From: Hyphomicrobiales bacterium
GTDB lineage: Bacteria > Pseudomonadota > Alphaproteobacteria > Rhizobiales > Beijerinckiaceae
NCBI GenBank assembly: GCA_003241815.1
Contig: QBLV01000030.1
Location: 1-33,383, forward strand
Direction: 5' to 3'
Length of the DNA: 33,383 nucleotides
Positions 1 through 7,907 of this stretch are shown piece after piece; within the stretch, counting starts at the first letter, position 1; each line of letters starts with the position of its first letter. The position numbers were made by a program, and so were the translations under genes. The notes under the pieces are model-generated. The model was not told the DNA's origin. It did not search any database and saw only the letters and a list, made by a program, of their open reading frames with translations.

Positions 1-1239
1 AAGTCCGCCCCGGTCAAAGCCGACAGCGTTGGGCCGCCATCCGAGCCGACCCAAACTGACTTCAACCCCGACCATCCAGCGCAAACAGCCGGTTTTTCCT
101 CAGCCTGCAAGATGCTGTTCGCGCTCGGCAAGAACAACTCGCCCTGCACCTTCATCATGCCCGAACGCATCGCCAAGACCGATCCCTTCACCCAGATTAC
201 CGAGTATATCGGCTCGGGTCCGATGAAGTTCATGCGCAACGAGTGGGTGCCGGGCGCCAAGGCGGTGTTCGAGAAGTTCGCCGACTACGTCCCGCGCGAC
301 GAGCCCCCCTCCTGGCTGTCCGGCGGCAAGAAGATGCTGCTCGACCGGATCGAATGGGTCATCATGCCCGATGCGGCGACGGCGGCCGCCGCGCTTCAGA
401 ACGGTGAGGTCGACTGGTGGGAGACTGCGCTCACCGACCTCGTGCCGATCCTCAAGAAGAACGCCAACATCAGCGTCGACATCGGCGACCCGCTGGGCAA
501 TATCGGCGCCTTCCGCATGAACCATCTCCACCCGCCCTTCAACAACGTGAAGGTGCGCCAGGCGGTGATGACGGCGCTGAATCAGGAAGACTACATGCGC
601 TCGATCATCGGCGACGATGACAAGCTCTGGAAGGAAATGGGCGGGTTCTTCACGCCCGGCACACCGCTCTACACGGAGGAGGGCGGCGCGATGATGAAGG
701 CCAAGAACGTCGCCGCTGCGAAAAAACTCCTGGCCGAGTCCGGCTACAAGGACGAGCCGGTCGTGTGCGTCGTCGCGCAGGACATGGCAGCCACCAAGTC
801 GATGGGCGACGTCACGGCCGAACTGCTCAAGAGCATCGGCCTGAAGGTCGATTTCGTTGCGACCGACTGGGGCACGACCGGTGCTCGCCGTGCCCAAAAG
901 ACGCCTCCGAGCCAGGGCGGCTGGAGCATGTTCCACACCTGGCATGCCGGCGCCGACTGCGTGAACCCGGCCTCCTATACCGCCGTGCGCGCCAATGGCG
1001 ACAAGGCCTGGTTCGGCTGGCCGGATGTGCCCGCCGTGGAGACGGAAGTGACCAACTGGTTCGCCGCCAAGAATGCCGAGGAGGAAAAGGCTGCGATGGG
1101 CCGGCTCAACAAGGCAGCTGTCGAAAATGTCGTCTACTGCCCGACCGGCTTCTATCTCGGCTACCAGGCTTGGCGGAAGAACGTCTCCGGCGTGACGAGC
1201 GGGCCCTTCCCGGTTCTGTGGGGCGTGTCCAAGGCCTGA
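1..1239 (+). CDS. Peptide/nickel-type ABC transporter substrate-binding protein, 5'-truncated
   Basis: This is the C-terminal part of a periplasmic solute-binding protein of the SBP_bac_5 (DppA/OppA) family. From about base 112 the reading frame gives family-typical sequence: FIMPERIAKTDPF, then GSGPMKF, later NNVKVRQAVMTALNQEDY, and a C-terminal YLGYQAWRKNVSGV segment. The frame is open to the window edge, so the true start is not present. Bases 1-111 translate in this frame to sequence unlike the family; a patch in frame 2 (KQPVFP at about bases 87-104) resembles the family's KKPFP motif that normally comes just before KMLFALGK. Indels or contig-edge errors are therefore likely there. The gene is followed by two hairpins and by two permease genes on the same strand, so it should be the binding protein of that importer. 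The ligand is unknown; the downstream enzymes suggest N-substituted or D-amino acids or peptides. Confidence 0.85.
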   Translation, partial: KSAPVKADSVGPPSEPTQTDFNPDHPAQTAGFSSACKMLFALGKNNSPCTFIMPERIAKTDPFTQITEYIGSGPMKFMRNEWVPGAKAVFEKFADYVPRDEPPSWLSGGKKMLLDRIEWVIMPDAATAAAALQNGEVDWWETALTDLVPILKKNANISVDIGDPLGNIGAFRMNHLHPPFNNVKVRQAVMTALNQEDYMRSIIGDDDKLWKEMGGFFTPGTPLYTEEGGAMMKAKNVAAAKKLLAESGYKDEPVVCVVAQDMAATKSMGDVTAELLKSIGLKVDFVATDWGTTGARRAQKTPPSQGGWSMFHTWHAGADCVNPASYTAVRANGDKAWFGWPDVPAVETEVTNWFAAKNAEEEKAAMGRLNKAAVENVVYCPTGFYLGYQAWRKNVSGVTSGPFPVLWGVSKA

Positions 1240-1245
1240 CATCCC

Positions 1246-1310
1246 GTCATGGCGGTGGCGTCGCCGCCGCCATGACCTTCCGGGATCGGCGCGTCGGACG
1301 TGCCGATCCC
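1246..1310 (+). repeat. Two tandem intercistronic stem-loops between SBP and permease genes
   Basis: The first inverted repeat pairs 1246-1260 with 1262-1276 (15 positions with one G-U wobble, essentially no loop). The second pairs 1282-1294 with 1298-1310 around a three-base loop, including gggatcggc against gccgatccc. Neither is followed by a T-run. Such hairpins behind the SBP gene of ABC operons commonly stabilise the upstream mRNA or attenuate read-through, making binding protein more abundant than permease; that role is inferred here. The tail at about 1312-1345 (cgctgcgccgatgacgg) resembles the end of the palindromic repeat at 4396-4502, so this may be a degenerate member of the same family. 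Confidence 0.55.
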
Positions 1311-1388
1311 CACTCTTCGCCTCGCTGCGCCGATGACGGCTGCGGCGCAGTCTGCACCGGATCGAATGCAAAGGGCGTGTGAGCCGCA

Positions 1389-2330
1389 ATGCTAGCCTTC
1401 ATCGTCAGACGGATTATCACGACCATCCCTGTGATGGCCTTCGTGGCCCTGTTCGTCTTTTCACTGCTCTACATTGCGCCTGGTGATCCCGCCGCGGTCA
1501 TCGCCGGCGACCAGGCATCGCCGGCCGATGTCGAAAAGATCCGCGCCAGCCTCGGTCTGGACCGGCCTTATCTCGTGCGCTTCGCCGAATGGGCCTTCCG
1601 CGTGCTGCAGGGCGATCTGGGAACCTCGATCTTCACCTCGCTGCCAGTGACACAGCTCATCGCCCAGCGCATCGAGCCGACGCTCTCGCTGATGGTGCTG
1701 ACGCTGATCTTCGCGGTAACGATCGCGGTGCCGATGGGCGTCATCGCCGCCTGGAAGGCCGGAAGCTGGATTGACCGCGGCGCCATGGCCTTTGCGGTCT
1801 TCGGCTTCTCGGTGCCGGTGTTCGTCGTCGGCTACCTGCTGGCCTATATCTTCGCGCTGCAGCTCGATTGGGTTCCGGTGCAGGGCTACACGCCACTCTC
1901 GCAAGGTCTCTGGCCCTGGTTCAGGAACCTGATCCTGCCCTCGGTCACGCTCGGTCTGGTCTACATCGCCCTGATCGCGCGCATCACCAGGGCGACCATG
2001 CTTGAGGTGCTGCAGCAGGACTATGTCCGTACTGCGCAGGCCAAGGGCGTGGCGCCGCGCGAGACACTTTTCCTCCACGCGCTCAAGAACGCCGCCGTGC
2101 CGATCGTCACGATCATCGGCATCGGTATCGCGCTGTTGATCGGTGGCGCGGTCGTCACCGAAAGCGTCTTTGCCATTCCCGGTCTCGGCCGGCTCACCGT
2201 CGATGCGATCCTGCGGCGCGACTATCCCGTCATCCAGGGCGTCGTGCTGATGTTCAGCTTGGTTTACGTTCTGGTGAACCTGCTCATCGACCTCACCTAT
2301 ACGATCGTCGATCCGAGGATCCGCTATTGA
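1389..2330 (+). CDS. ABC transporter permease, DppB/OppB type
   Basis: This 313-residue inner-membrane permease has the hallmarks of BPD_transp_1 proteins of the DppB class: an N-terminal transmembrane helix beginning MLAFIVRRIITTIPVM, the conserved LLYIAPGDPA segment, about six hydrophobic helices, and the cytoplasmic EAA loop DYVRTAQAKGVAPRETLF followed by HALKNAAVPIVT. The end (LIDLTYTIVDPRIRY) is the canonical C-terminus. It would form a heterodimeric channel with the next gene, receiving ligand from the binding protein encoded just upstream. No DppD/DppF ATPase gene follows, so the ATPases must be encoded upstream of the window or elsewhere. The stop codon overlaps the proposed TTG start of the next gene. 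Confidence 0.93.
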   Translation: MLAFIVRRIITTIPVMAFVALFVFSLLYIAPGDPAAVIAGDQASPADVEKIRASLGLDRPYLVRFAEWAFRVLQGDLGTSIFTSLPVTQLIAQRIEPTLSLMVLTLIFAVTIAVPMGVIAAWKAGSWIDRGAMAFAVFGFSVPVFVVGYLLAYIFALQLDWVPVQGYTPLSQGLWPWFRNLILPSVTLGLVYIALIARITRATMLEVLQQDYVRTAQAKGVAPRETLFLHALKNAAVPIVTIIGIGIALLIGGAVVTESVFAIPGLGRLTVDAILRRDYPVIQGVVLMFSLVYVLVNLLIDLTYTIVDPRIRY

Positions 2331-3241
2331 CGATGCAAAGCTCCCTTTCCGTACCCTCCGCCCTGGCTGCTTCGCCTGAACCGGGCATCGCTCCGCTGCC
2401 TGGCCGCGGGGCCCGCTTCCGCCGTTATCTGCGCCGGCATCCGGCCGTGTCGATCGGCGGTGCGCTGCTCGTGTTGATGGCGTTGATCGCCATCTTCGCG
2501 CCGCTGCTCTTCACGGTGGACCCGACCGCGATCGCGACCTCGCGGCGCACGCGGGTGCCCTCCGAACTCTACTGGTTCGGCACCGATATGCTCGGCCGCG
2601 ACATCTATTCGCGCGTCGTCTATGGCGCACGCGTCTCGCTGGTCGTCGGCTTCAGCGTGGCCATCCTCTCTTCGGTGATTGGCCTCTCCATCGGGCTTTT
2701 CGCCGGCTTCGTGCGCTGGGCCGACGGCATCGTCATGCGCATCATCGACGGCATGATGTCGATCCCGCCGATCCTGCTCGCCATCGCGCTGATGGCGCTG
2801 ACGCGCGGCTCGATCCAGAACGTCATCATCGCGATTACCGTGGCCGAGATCCCGCGTGTGGCGCGCCTGGTGCGCGGCGTCGTTTTGTCCCTTCGCGAGC
2901 AGCCCTATGTCGAGGCGGCGATCGCCAACGGTGCGCGCACGCCGCGCATCATCTTCCGCCATATCCTGCCCAACACCTTCGCGCCGATGAGCGTTCAGGC
3001 GACCTATATCTGCGCCAGCGCCATGATCATTGAGGCGATCCTGTCGTTCATCGGCGCGGGCATCCCGCCGGCGACGCCCTCCTGGGGCAACATCATGGCC
3101 GAGGGACGCGCGCTCTGGCAGGTCAAGCCGCACATCATCCTCTTCCCGGCGATCTTCCTCTCGATCACGGTGCTTGCGGTGAACCTGCTGGGCGACGGCC
3201 TGCGCGACTCGCTCGATCCGAGGCTTGCCAAGGCTTTGTGA
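2327..3241 (+). CDS. ABC transporter permease, DppC/OppC type
   Basis: This second permease (304 residues) has the DppC architecture: a cytoplasmic N-terminus, first helix at about residues 43-64, the family motif ELYWFGTDMLGRDIYSRVVYG, an EAA loop (EQPYVEAAIANGARTPRI) followed by FRHILPNTFAP, and the C-terminus LLGDGLRDSLDPRL. I chose the TTG at 2327 because it overlaps the upstream stop by four bases (TTGA) and has AGGA-type ribosome binding sequence about seven bases upstream; the ATG at 2333 is the alternative and would drop two residues. It pairs with the preceding DppB-type protein. A hairpin with a following T-tract lies directly after the gene, suggesting that the transport unit is partly separated from the enzyme genes behind it. 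Confidence 0.92.
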   Translation: MTMQSSLSVPSALAASPEPGIAPLPGRGARFRRYLRRHPAVSIGGALLVLMALIAIFAPLLFTVDPTAIATSRRTRVPSELYWFGTDMLGRDIYSRVVYGARVSLVVGFSVAILSSVIGLSIGLFAGFVRWADGIVMRIIDGMMSIPPILLAIALMALTRGSIQNVIIAITVAEIPRVARLVRGVVLSLREQPYVEAAIANGARTPRIIFRHILPNTFAPMSVQATYICASAMIIEAILSFIGAGIPPATPSWGNIMAEGRALWQVKPHIILFPAIFLSITVLAVNLLGDGLRDSLDPRLAKAL

Positions 3242-3253
3242 GGCGCCTTGAAT

Positions 3254-3289
3254 GACGGCGCCCTGGCGGGCGCCGTCCGGAAGATTTTT
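3254..3289 (+). terminator. Probable rho-independent terminator after the permease pair
   Basis: The inverted repeat gacggcgcc (3254-3262) pairs with ggcgccgtc (3269-3277), extended by one more C-G pair to leave a four-base loop. It lies 12 bases after the permease stop and is followed within six to seven bases by a short T-tract at about 3284-3288. The distance from stem to T-tract is slightly longer than ideal, so termination may be partial. Confidence 0.6.
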
Positions 3290-3442
3290 CGGGGCGCTTG
3301 TCCGCGCCCGGAACAGGCCATTCACGCGACCGCCGGTGCAGGCGCGCCGCATCCACGCAGCCGAGCATTCGCCCATGCCTGACAGTTCGATCGCTCCGGC
3401 GCCGGGTCCGCGCAAGGCGCCCGCCATGGGGGGGACCCTTCA

Positions 3443-4378
3443 GTGAGCCGCATCCTGACCATCGCCGCAGCCCAGCTCGGCCCGATCCAGCGCGACGAGA
3501 GCCGAGCCTCGGCCGTCGCCCGGATGATCGAGCTGATGCGCCAGGCCAAGAGCCACGGCGCCGATCTCGTGGTCTATCCGGAAGCCGCCCTGACCGCCTT
3601 CTTTCCGCATTGGTGGATCGACGACGACGACGAGATCGACAGCCATTTCGAGAGCGCGATGCCGTCCAACGAGACCGCACCCCTGTTCGAGGAGGCCAAG
3701 CGACTCGGTGTCGGCTTCCACCTCGGCTATTGCGAACTCGCCTTCGAGGAGGGCCGCAAGCGTCGCTTCAACACCGCGATCCTGGTCGATAAGTCGGGTA
3801 CTATCGTCGGCAAGTACCGCAAAATCCACCTGCCCGGCCATCCCGAGCACCGCCCCGAGGCGCCGTTCCAGAACCTCGAGAAGCGCTATTTCGAGACCGG
3901 CAATCTCGGCTGGCCGGTGTGGCGGACGATGGACGCCCATATCGGCATGATGATCTGCAACGACCGGCGCTGGCCCGAGAGCTATCGTTCCATGGGCCTT
4001 CAGGATGTCGAGTTGATTGTGCTCGGCTACAACACGCCCAAGCATAATCCGCCGGCCCCGGACCATGACCGCCTCGGCAACTTCCACAACCAGCTCGTGA
4101 TGCAGGCGGGCGCCTACCAGAACGCGGCCTGGGTCGTCGGCGTCGCCAAGGCGGGGCTGGAAGCCGGCGTCGATCAGATCGGAGGCAGCTGCATCATCGC
4201 GCCGACCGGCGAGGTCGTGGCGCAGGCGGTGACCGAGGGCGACGAACTGGTCGTCGCGCGCTGCGACATGGATCTGGGCAAGAGCTACAAGGCCTCCACC
4301 TTCAACTTCGCCAGGCACCGCGAGCCGCAGGCCTATGGCCTGCTCGTCGAGCGCAAGGGCGCGGTGGGGCCGGTGTGA
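3443..4378 (+). CDS. N-carbamoyl-D-amino-acid hydrolase (nitrilase superfamily)
   Basis: The 311-residue product is a CN-hydrolase closely resembling the characterised Agrobacterium D-carbamoylase, which hydrolyses N-carbamoyl-D-amino acids to the free D-amino acid, CO2 and ammonia. The nitrilase triad is intact: Glu47 (VVYPEAALT), Lys127 (KYRKIHLPGH) and Cys172 (MMICNDRRWPE), at the same residue numbers I recall for the Agrobacterium enzyme. Shared stretches include ALTAFFP, KRRFNTAILVDKSG, FQNLEKRYFE and GYNTPKHNPP. There is no signal peptide, so it is cytoplasmic. The GTG start at 3443 follows a G-rich ribosome binding site at about 3428-3434. Placement behind a peptide-type importer and before an amidohydrolase and a D-specific PLP enzyme supports a role in using D-amino acid derivatives. 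Substrate range cannot be read from sequence; other N-carbamoyl amides remain possible. Confidence 0.9.
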   Translation: MSRILTIAAAQLGPIQRDESRASAVARMIELMRQAKSHGADLVVYPEAALTAFFPHWWIDDDDEIDSHFESAMPSNETAPLFEEAKRLGVGFHLGYCELAFEEGRKRRFNTAILVDKSGTIVGKYRKIHLPGHPEHRPEAPFQNLEKRYFETGNLGWPVWRTMDAHIGMMICNDRRWPESYRSMGLQDVELIVLGYNTPKHNPPAPDHDRLGNFHNQLVMQAGAYQNAAWVVGVAKAGLEAGVDQIGGSCIIAPTGEVVAQAVTEGDELVVARCDMDLGKSYKASTFNFARHREPQAYGLLVERKGAVGPV

Positions 4379-4395
4379 ACGTTCGACCTCTTGCT

Positions 4396-4502
4396 CCGTC
4401 ATTCCGGACAAGCGGCGTATCTCGCCGATCCGGAATCCACCGAAGGGCGCCAAGCCTCCAGGATGGATTTCAGGTCTCCGCTTCGCTGCGCCGAAATGAC
4501 GG
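4396..4502. repeat. Palindromic intergenic repeat (ccgtcatt...aatgacgg family)
   Basis: Outer arms ccgtcatt (4396-4403) and aatgacgg (4495-4502) are exact inverted repeats, enclosing inner arms of the ggaatcca/tggatttc type and the strings acaagcggcg and cgcttcgctgcgccg. The whole element can fold into a long stem. It fills the space between the carbamoylase and the amidohydrolase. Related elements lie at 14267-14376 and, in degenerate form, at 23585-23659 and 1246-1345. Confidence 0.7.
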
Positions 4503-4541
4503 TGTCTTGTTCTGAAATCGAAATTGAAGGCGAGAAACTCA

Positions 4542-5705
4542 ATGACCCACGATCTCATCCTCAAGGGCGGTCGCGTCATCGACCCGTCGCAGAAGCATGA
4601 CGGCGTCCTCGACGTCGCCTTCACCGACGGCAAGGTCTCGGGCTTCGGCAAGGATTTGAAGGGCGCCAAGGAAATCCGCGACGTCTCCGGCTACATCGTC
4701 ACGCCCGGCCTGATCGACCTGCACACCCATGTCTACTGGGGCGGCACCTCGCTGGGCATCGATGCCGACGAATTCTGCCGGGCGTCGGGCGTCACGACCT
4801 CGGTCGATACCGGCTCGGCCGGCCCCGGCAACTGGCCGGGCTTCCGCAAGCACGTCATCGAGAAGAGCCAAGCCCGCATCCTCGCCTATCTCCATGTCAG
4901 CCACGCCGGCATTTACGGCTTCGACCATCGCGTCATGGTCGGCGAGAGCCGCGACATGGCGATGATGAACCCGATCGACTGCGCCGAGGTCGCCGACAAG
5001 AACCGCGACCTGATCGTCGGCATCAAGGTCCGCGTCGGGCTGCATGCCTCGGGCGATCAGGGCACCGCACCGCTCAACATCGCGCTGCAGGTCGCAAACG
5101 AGGTCGGCATGCCTTTGATGTGCCATATCGACCATCCGCCGCCATCCTATGAGGAGGTGGTGAACATGCTCCGGCCGGGCGACGTCCTGACCCACGCCTT
5201 CCGTCCCTTCCCGAACGCGCCCTGCACCGCGCAGGGCACGGTCAAGCCCGAGGTGCTGGCTGCCCGCAAGCGCGGCGTGATCTTCGACATCGGCCATGGC
5301 AAGGGCTCGTTCTCGTTCAAGACGACGCGCGCCATGCTCGCCAACGGCTTCCAGCCGGATGTCATCTCGTCGGATGTCCACAAGCTCTGCATCGACGGCC
5401 CGGCCTACGATCAGGTCACGACGATGTCGAAATTCCTGCTGATGGGAATGAGCCTGAACGACGTCATCGCCGCCTCGACCGTGAATGCGGCGATGGCCCT
5501 GAAGCGTCCGGAATACGGTTCGCTCAGGGTCGGCTCGCTTGGCGACGCCACGATCCTGACGGTGAAGGAAGGCAAGTTCGACTATGCCGACGTCACCGGC
5601 GAGCACATGACGGGCGACAGGAAGATCGTCTCCGAAGGCGTCGTGCTCAAGGGCGCCTGGTGGCATCCGAGGCGCAGCAACAAGTTCAGGAAAGTGGCGG
5701 CCTGA
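4542..5705 (+). CDS. Amidohydrolase/deacetylase-family metallohydrolase (dihydroorotase-like)
   Basis: The 387-residue protein belongs to the amidohydrolase superfamily, in the subgroup usually annotated 'amidohydrolase/deacetylase family' rather than true hydantoinase or dihydroorotase. Visible metal-site elements are the HxH motif His61-Thr-His63 (GLIDLHTHVYWGG), the candidate carboxylated Lys162 (IVGIKVRVG), His195 (MCHIDHPP), His218 (LTHAF) and the catalytic Asp278 (SSDVHKL). The flanking small beta domain is present at both ends (residues 1-50 and about 328-380). The start at ATG 4542 is preceded by an AAGG/GAG ribosome site; an upstream TTG at 4524 is less likely. Members of this subgroup hydrolyse N-acyl or O-acyl substrates of hydroxy or amino acids. 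The adjacent D-carbamoylase makes an N-substituted D-amino acid or related ester or amide a reasonable substrate, which is inference. Confidence 0.85.
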   Translation: MTHDLILKGGRVIDPSQKHDGVLDVAFTDGKVSGFGKDLKGAKEIRDVSGYIVTPGLIDLHTHVYWGGTSLGIDADEFCRASGVTTSVDTGSAGPGNWPGFRKHVIEKSQARILAYLHVSHAGIYGFDHRVMVGESRDMAMMNPIDCAEVADKNRDLIVGIKVRVGLHASGDQGTAPLNIALQVANEVGMPLMCHIDHPPPSYEEVVNMLRPGDVLTHAFRPFPNAPCTAQGTVKPEVLAARKRGVIFDIGHGKGSFSFKTTRAMLANGFQPDVISSDVHKLCIDGPAYDQVTTMSKFLLMGMSLNDVIAASTVNAAMALKRPEYGSLRVGSLGDATILTVKEGKFDYADVTGEHMTGDRKIVSEGVVLKGAWWHPRRSNKFRKVAA

Positions 5706-5753
5706 GCCGGCCGGCAGCTTCGAGTTCCGTCGCAATCGCGGATTGGCATCGCC

Positions 5754-6263
5754 ATGCCGGTTCCTCTCCCGACGTGGCGCCCCATGACCGCGACCGACCT
5801 GCCGGCCGTAATGGCGATCGCCGCTGTCGTCCATCCTGATTATCCGGAAGACGAGGCCGTTTTCGCCGAGCGTCTGCGCCTCTTCCCGGAAGGTTGCCTC
5901 GTGCTGGAGGGTGGAGGCCATCTGCACGGTTATGTGGTCAGCCACCCCTGGTCTCGGGCTGCGCCGCCCGCCCTGAACAGCTTGCTGGACGAATTGCCGG
6001 GGCACGCCACCTGCTTCTACATCCACGATCTCGCGCTGTTGCCGGCGGCGCGTGGCAGCGGGGCAGGGCGCGCGATCGTCGCGAGGCTGGCGGAGATTGC
6101 GGCGCGGTGCGGTCTGCCATGCCTTGCGCTCGTCGCGATCGACGGCTCGCCCGGCTTCTGGCAGCGCCATGGCTTTCGCGTGCTGCATGACGGCGCCCTT
6201 GCGGCCAAGCTCGCGAGCTATGACGATGCCGCCCGCTACATGGAGCGCAAGCTCGATTCCTGA
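5754..6263 (+). CDS. GNAT-family N-acetyltransferase
   Basis: The 169-residue protein shows the GNAT acetyl-CoA pyrophosphate loop RGSGAGRA at residues 100-107 following the strand IHDLALLPAA, with a downstream LVAIDGSPGFWQRHGFR segment typical of motif B. It is a single-domain acetyltransferase. The ATG at 5754 has only a weak ribosome site. It lies in the run of D-amino-acid-related genes, 48 bases after the amidohydrolase and 41 before the RidA-family gene, so N-acetylation of an amine or amino acid intermediate is plausible. The acceptor cannot be named from the sequence. Confidence 0.82.
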   Translation: MPVPLPTWRPMTATDLPAVMAIAAVVHPDYPEDEAVFAERLRLFPEGCLVLEGGGHLHGYVVSHPWSRAAPPALNSLLDELPGHATCFYIHDLALLPAARGSGAGRAIVARLAEIAARCGLPCLALVAIDGSPGFWQRHGFRVLHDGALAAKLASYDDAARYMERKLDS

Positions 6264-6304
6264 CGCCATGCGCGTCATCACGCCAAGACGACGAGGAAAC
6301 GCCG

Positions 6305-6763
6305 ATGAGCGCCGAACAGAAGCTGAAGGACCTCGGGCTGAGTCTGCCGGAAATGGCCGCGCCCATGGCGAATTATGTCCGCTTTAAGAAGGCTGGAGAC
6401 CTCGTTTTCCTCTCGGGGCAGGGGCCGCGCAATCCCGATGGCTCGATACCCGCCGGCAAGGTCGGCCAGGAGTTCACCACCGAACAGGCCTATGAATTCG
6501 CGAAGATCACGGGCTTAGGTCTCCTCGCAGCGATGAAGGAGGCGGCGGGCTCACTCGACAAGGTCGAAATCATCAAGCTGCTCGGCATGGTCAATGGCGT
6601 GCCGGAGTTCGGCGATCAGCCCAAGGTCATCAATGGCTGCTCGGACCTGCTCGTCGCGGTGCTCGGCGAGAACGGTCGCCACGCCCGCTCGGCGGTCGGC
6701 ATGGGGTCGCTGCCCGGCAACATGCCGGTCGAGATCGAAGTGATCATCAAGGTGTTGCCGTGA
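6305..6763 (+). CDS. RidA-family (YjgF/YER057c/UK114) enamine/imine deaminase-like protein
   Basis: The 152-residue product matches the Rid family, longer at the N-terminus than classical RidA (about 128 residues). The family core is visible as LVFLSGQGPRNPDG, the central helix, and the C-terminal ARSAVGMGSLPGNMPVEIE. Arg128 corresponds to RidA Arg105, which binds the substrate carboxylate, and Glu143 falls at the spacing of RidA Glu120. RidA proteins hydrolyse reactive 2-aminoacrylate and related imines released by PLP enzymes. The ribosome site GAGGA lies about nine bases before the ATG. The stop overlaps the GTG start of the next gene (GTGA), so the two are translationally coupled, and the next gene encodes a PLP enzyme that could generate this kind of intermediate. 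Confidence 0.9.
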   Translation: MSAEQKLKDLGLSLPEMAAPMANYVRFKKAGDLVFLSGQGPRNPDGSIPAGKVGQEFTTEQAYEFAKITGLGLLAAMKEAAGSLDKVEIIKLLGMVNGVPEFGDQPKVINGCSDLLVAVLGENGRHARSAVGMGSLPGNMPVEIEVIIKVLP

Positions 6764-7851
6764 CCGTGTCCACACAGGAAGCGCTTAAGGCGGAGATCGC
6801 GCGGGTCTACGGCACCCCGGCCGTCGTGATCGATCTCGACAAGGTCGAGGCCAATATCGCCCGGCTCCAGGCCGCCTGCGATGCGGCCGGCGTCGCCAAC
6901 CGCCCCCATATCAAGACGCATAAATCGCCCGAGCTGGCCCGCCTCCAGATCCAGGCCGGCGCGCGCGGCATCACCTGCCAGAAGCTCGGCGAGGCCGAGG
7001 TGATGGCCGATGGCGGCATCGACGACATCCTGATCAGCTACAACATCCTCGGCGAGCAGAAGCTCGGCCGGCTCGGCCATCTCCAGCGTCGGGTCCGAAT
7101 GATCGTCGCCGCCGACAACCCCGTCACGATCGGCGGCCTGCCCCAGGCGGCGGAGATCGCCGGGCGCGATCTCGAAGTGGTCGTCGAATGCGATACCGGG
7201 CGTCAGCGCGCCGGCGTCGAGACGCCGGCTGAGGCCGTCGAACTGGCGAAGCTGATCGCTGCCTCGAAGGGCCTGCGCTTCGCCGGCTTCCTGATGTACC
7301 CGCCGGAAGACGGCTGGGAGCGGACGCAGGTGTTCCTCGATACCGCCAATGCAGGCCTGCGCGACGCGGGGCTCGAAGCCGGCATCGTCTCGACCGGTGG
7401 CTCGCCGAACATCCCCCACATCGGCAAGCTCAGGGGCGCGACCGAGCACCGCGCCGGCACCTCGATCTTCAACGACCGCATGCAGGTCGCGGCCGGGGTG
7501 GCGACGCTCGATGATTGCGCGCTGAGCGTCTACGCCACTGTGGTGAGCCGCGCCGGCCCCGAGCGCGGCATCCTCGATTCAGGCTCCAAGACGCTGACCA
7601 GCGACACCGGCGGCCTCGAAGGGCACGGCTACATCCTCGAATATCCTGCCGCCCGAATCGCCCGTTTTGCCGAGGAGCACGGCTTCCTCGACCTGTCTGC
7701 CAGCAATGGCCGGCCCAAGGTCGGCGAGGTCGTGCGCGTGGTGCCCAATCATGTCTGCGTCGTCGTCAACATGGTCGATCGGTTGGTCACGGTGCGCGGT
7801 GACACGCTGGTGGGAGAACTACCGGTCGCGGCGCGCGGCAAACTCGTCTAA
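6760..7851 (+). CDS. Fold-type III PLP enzyme: D-threonine aldolase / D-serine dehydratase (DSD1) family
   Basis: The 363-residue protein has an N-terminal alanine-racemase-type barrel and a C-terminal D-serine-dehydratase-like domain. The PLP lysine is predicted at Lys52 in RPHIKTHKS, the hallmark of D-threonine aldolase and DSD1. The C-terminal metal-site motif is His331-x-Cys333 (VPNHVCVVVN), the His/Cys arrangement described for the zinc-dependent eukaryotic D-serine dehydratases. Family members cleave D-threonine or D-3-hydroxyaspartate to glycine plus an aldehyde, or dehydrate D-serine via 2-aminoacrylate. The GTG start overlaps the RidA stop. Its tight coupling to RidA favours a reaction giving an enamine or imine, such as D-serine dehydration, over aldol cleavage, but sequence alone cannot decide. 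It acts in the cytoplasm downstream of the carbamoylase and amidohydrolase. Confidence 0.87.
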   Translation: MTVSTQEALKAEIARVYGTPAVVIDLDKVEANIARLQAACDAAGVANRPHIKTHKSPELARLQIQAGARGITCQKLGEAEVMADGGIDDILISYNILGEQKLGRLGHLQRRVRMIVAADNPVTIGGLPQAAEIAGRDLEVVVECDTGRQRAGVETPAEAVELAKLIAASKGLRFAGFLMYPPEDGWERTQVFLDTANAGLRDAGLEAGIVSTGGSPNIPHIGKLRGATEHRAGTSIFNDRMQVAAGVATLDDCALSVYATVVSRAGPERGILDSGSKTLTSDTGGLEGHGYILEYPAARIARFAEEHGFLDLSASNGRPKVGEVVRVVPNHVCVVVNMVDRLVTVRGDTLVGELPVAARGKLV

Positions 7852-7907
7852 CGGGCTGCAGACCGTTCGCAATCCGCGCCGCGCCAAGTCGCGGCGCATC
7901 CGAAGGA

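Noticed and set aside
100-1389. Long minus-strand open frame opposite the binding-protein gene (and similar frames at 2324-3427, 3440-4669, 4539-6281, 18902-20542, 25408-26550, 27910-29112)
   Set aside because: Arg/His/Asp/Gly-rich translations without family motifs, lying antisense to clearly recognisable genes; typical shadow frames in high-GC DNA.
3252-3446. Small plus-strand open frame between permease and carbamoylase
   Set aside because: Arg/Pro-rich low-information sequence starting inside a terminator-like hairpin, with no ribosome site.
4542-5705. Calling the amidohydrolase a hydantoinase or dihydroorotase because it is next to a D-carbamoylase
   Set aside because: Sequence motifs (GLIDLHTHVYWGG, CHIDHPP) place it with the amidohydrolase/deacetylase subgroup; the specific name would be guesswork.
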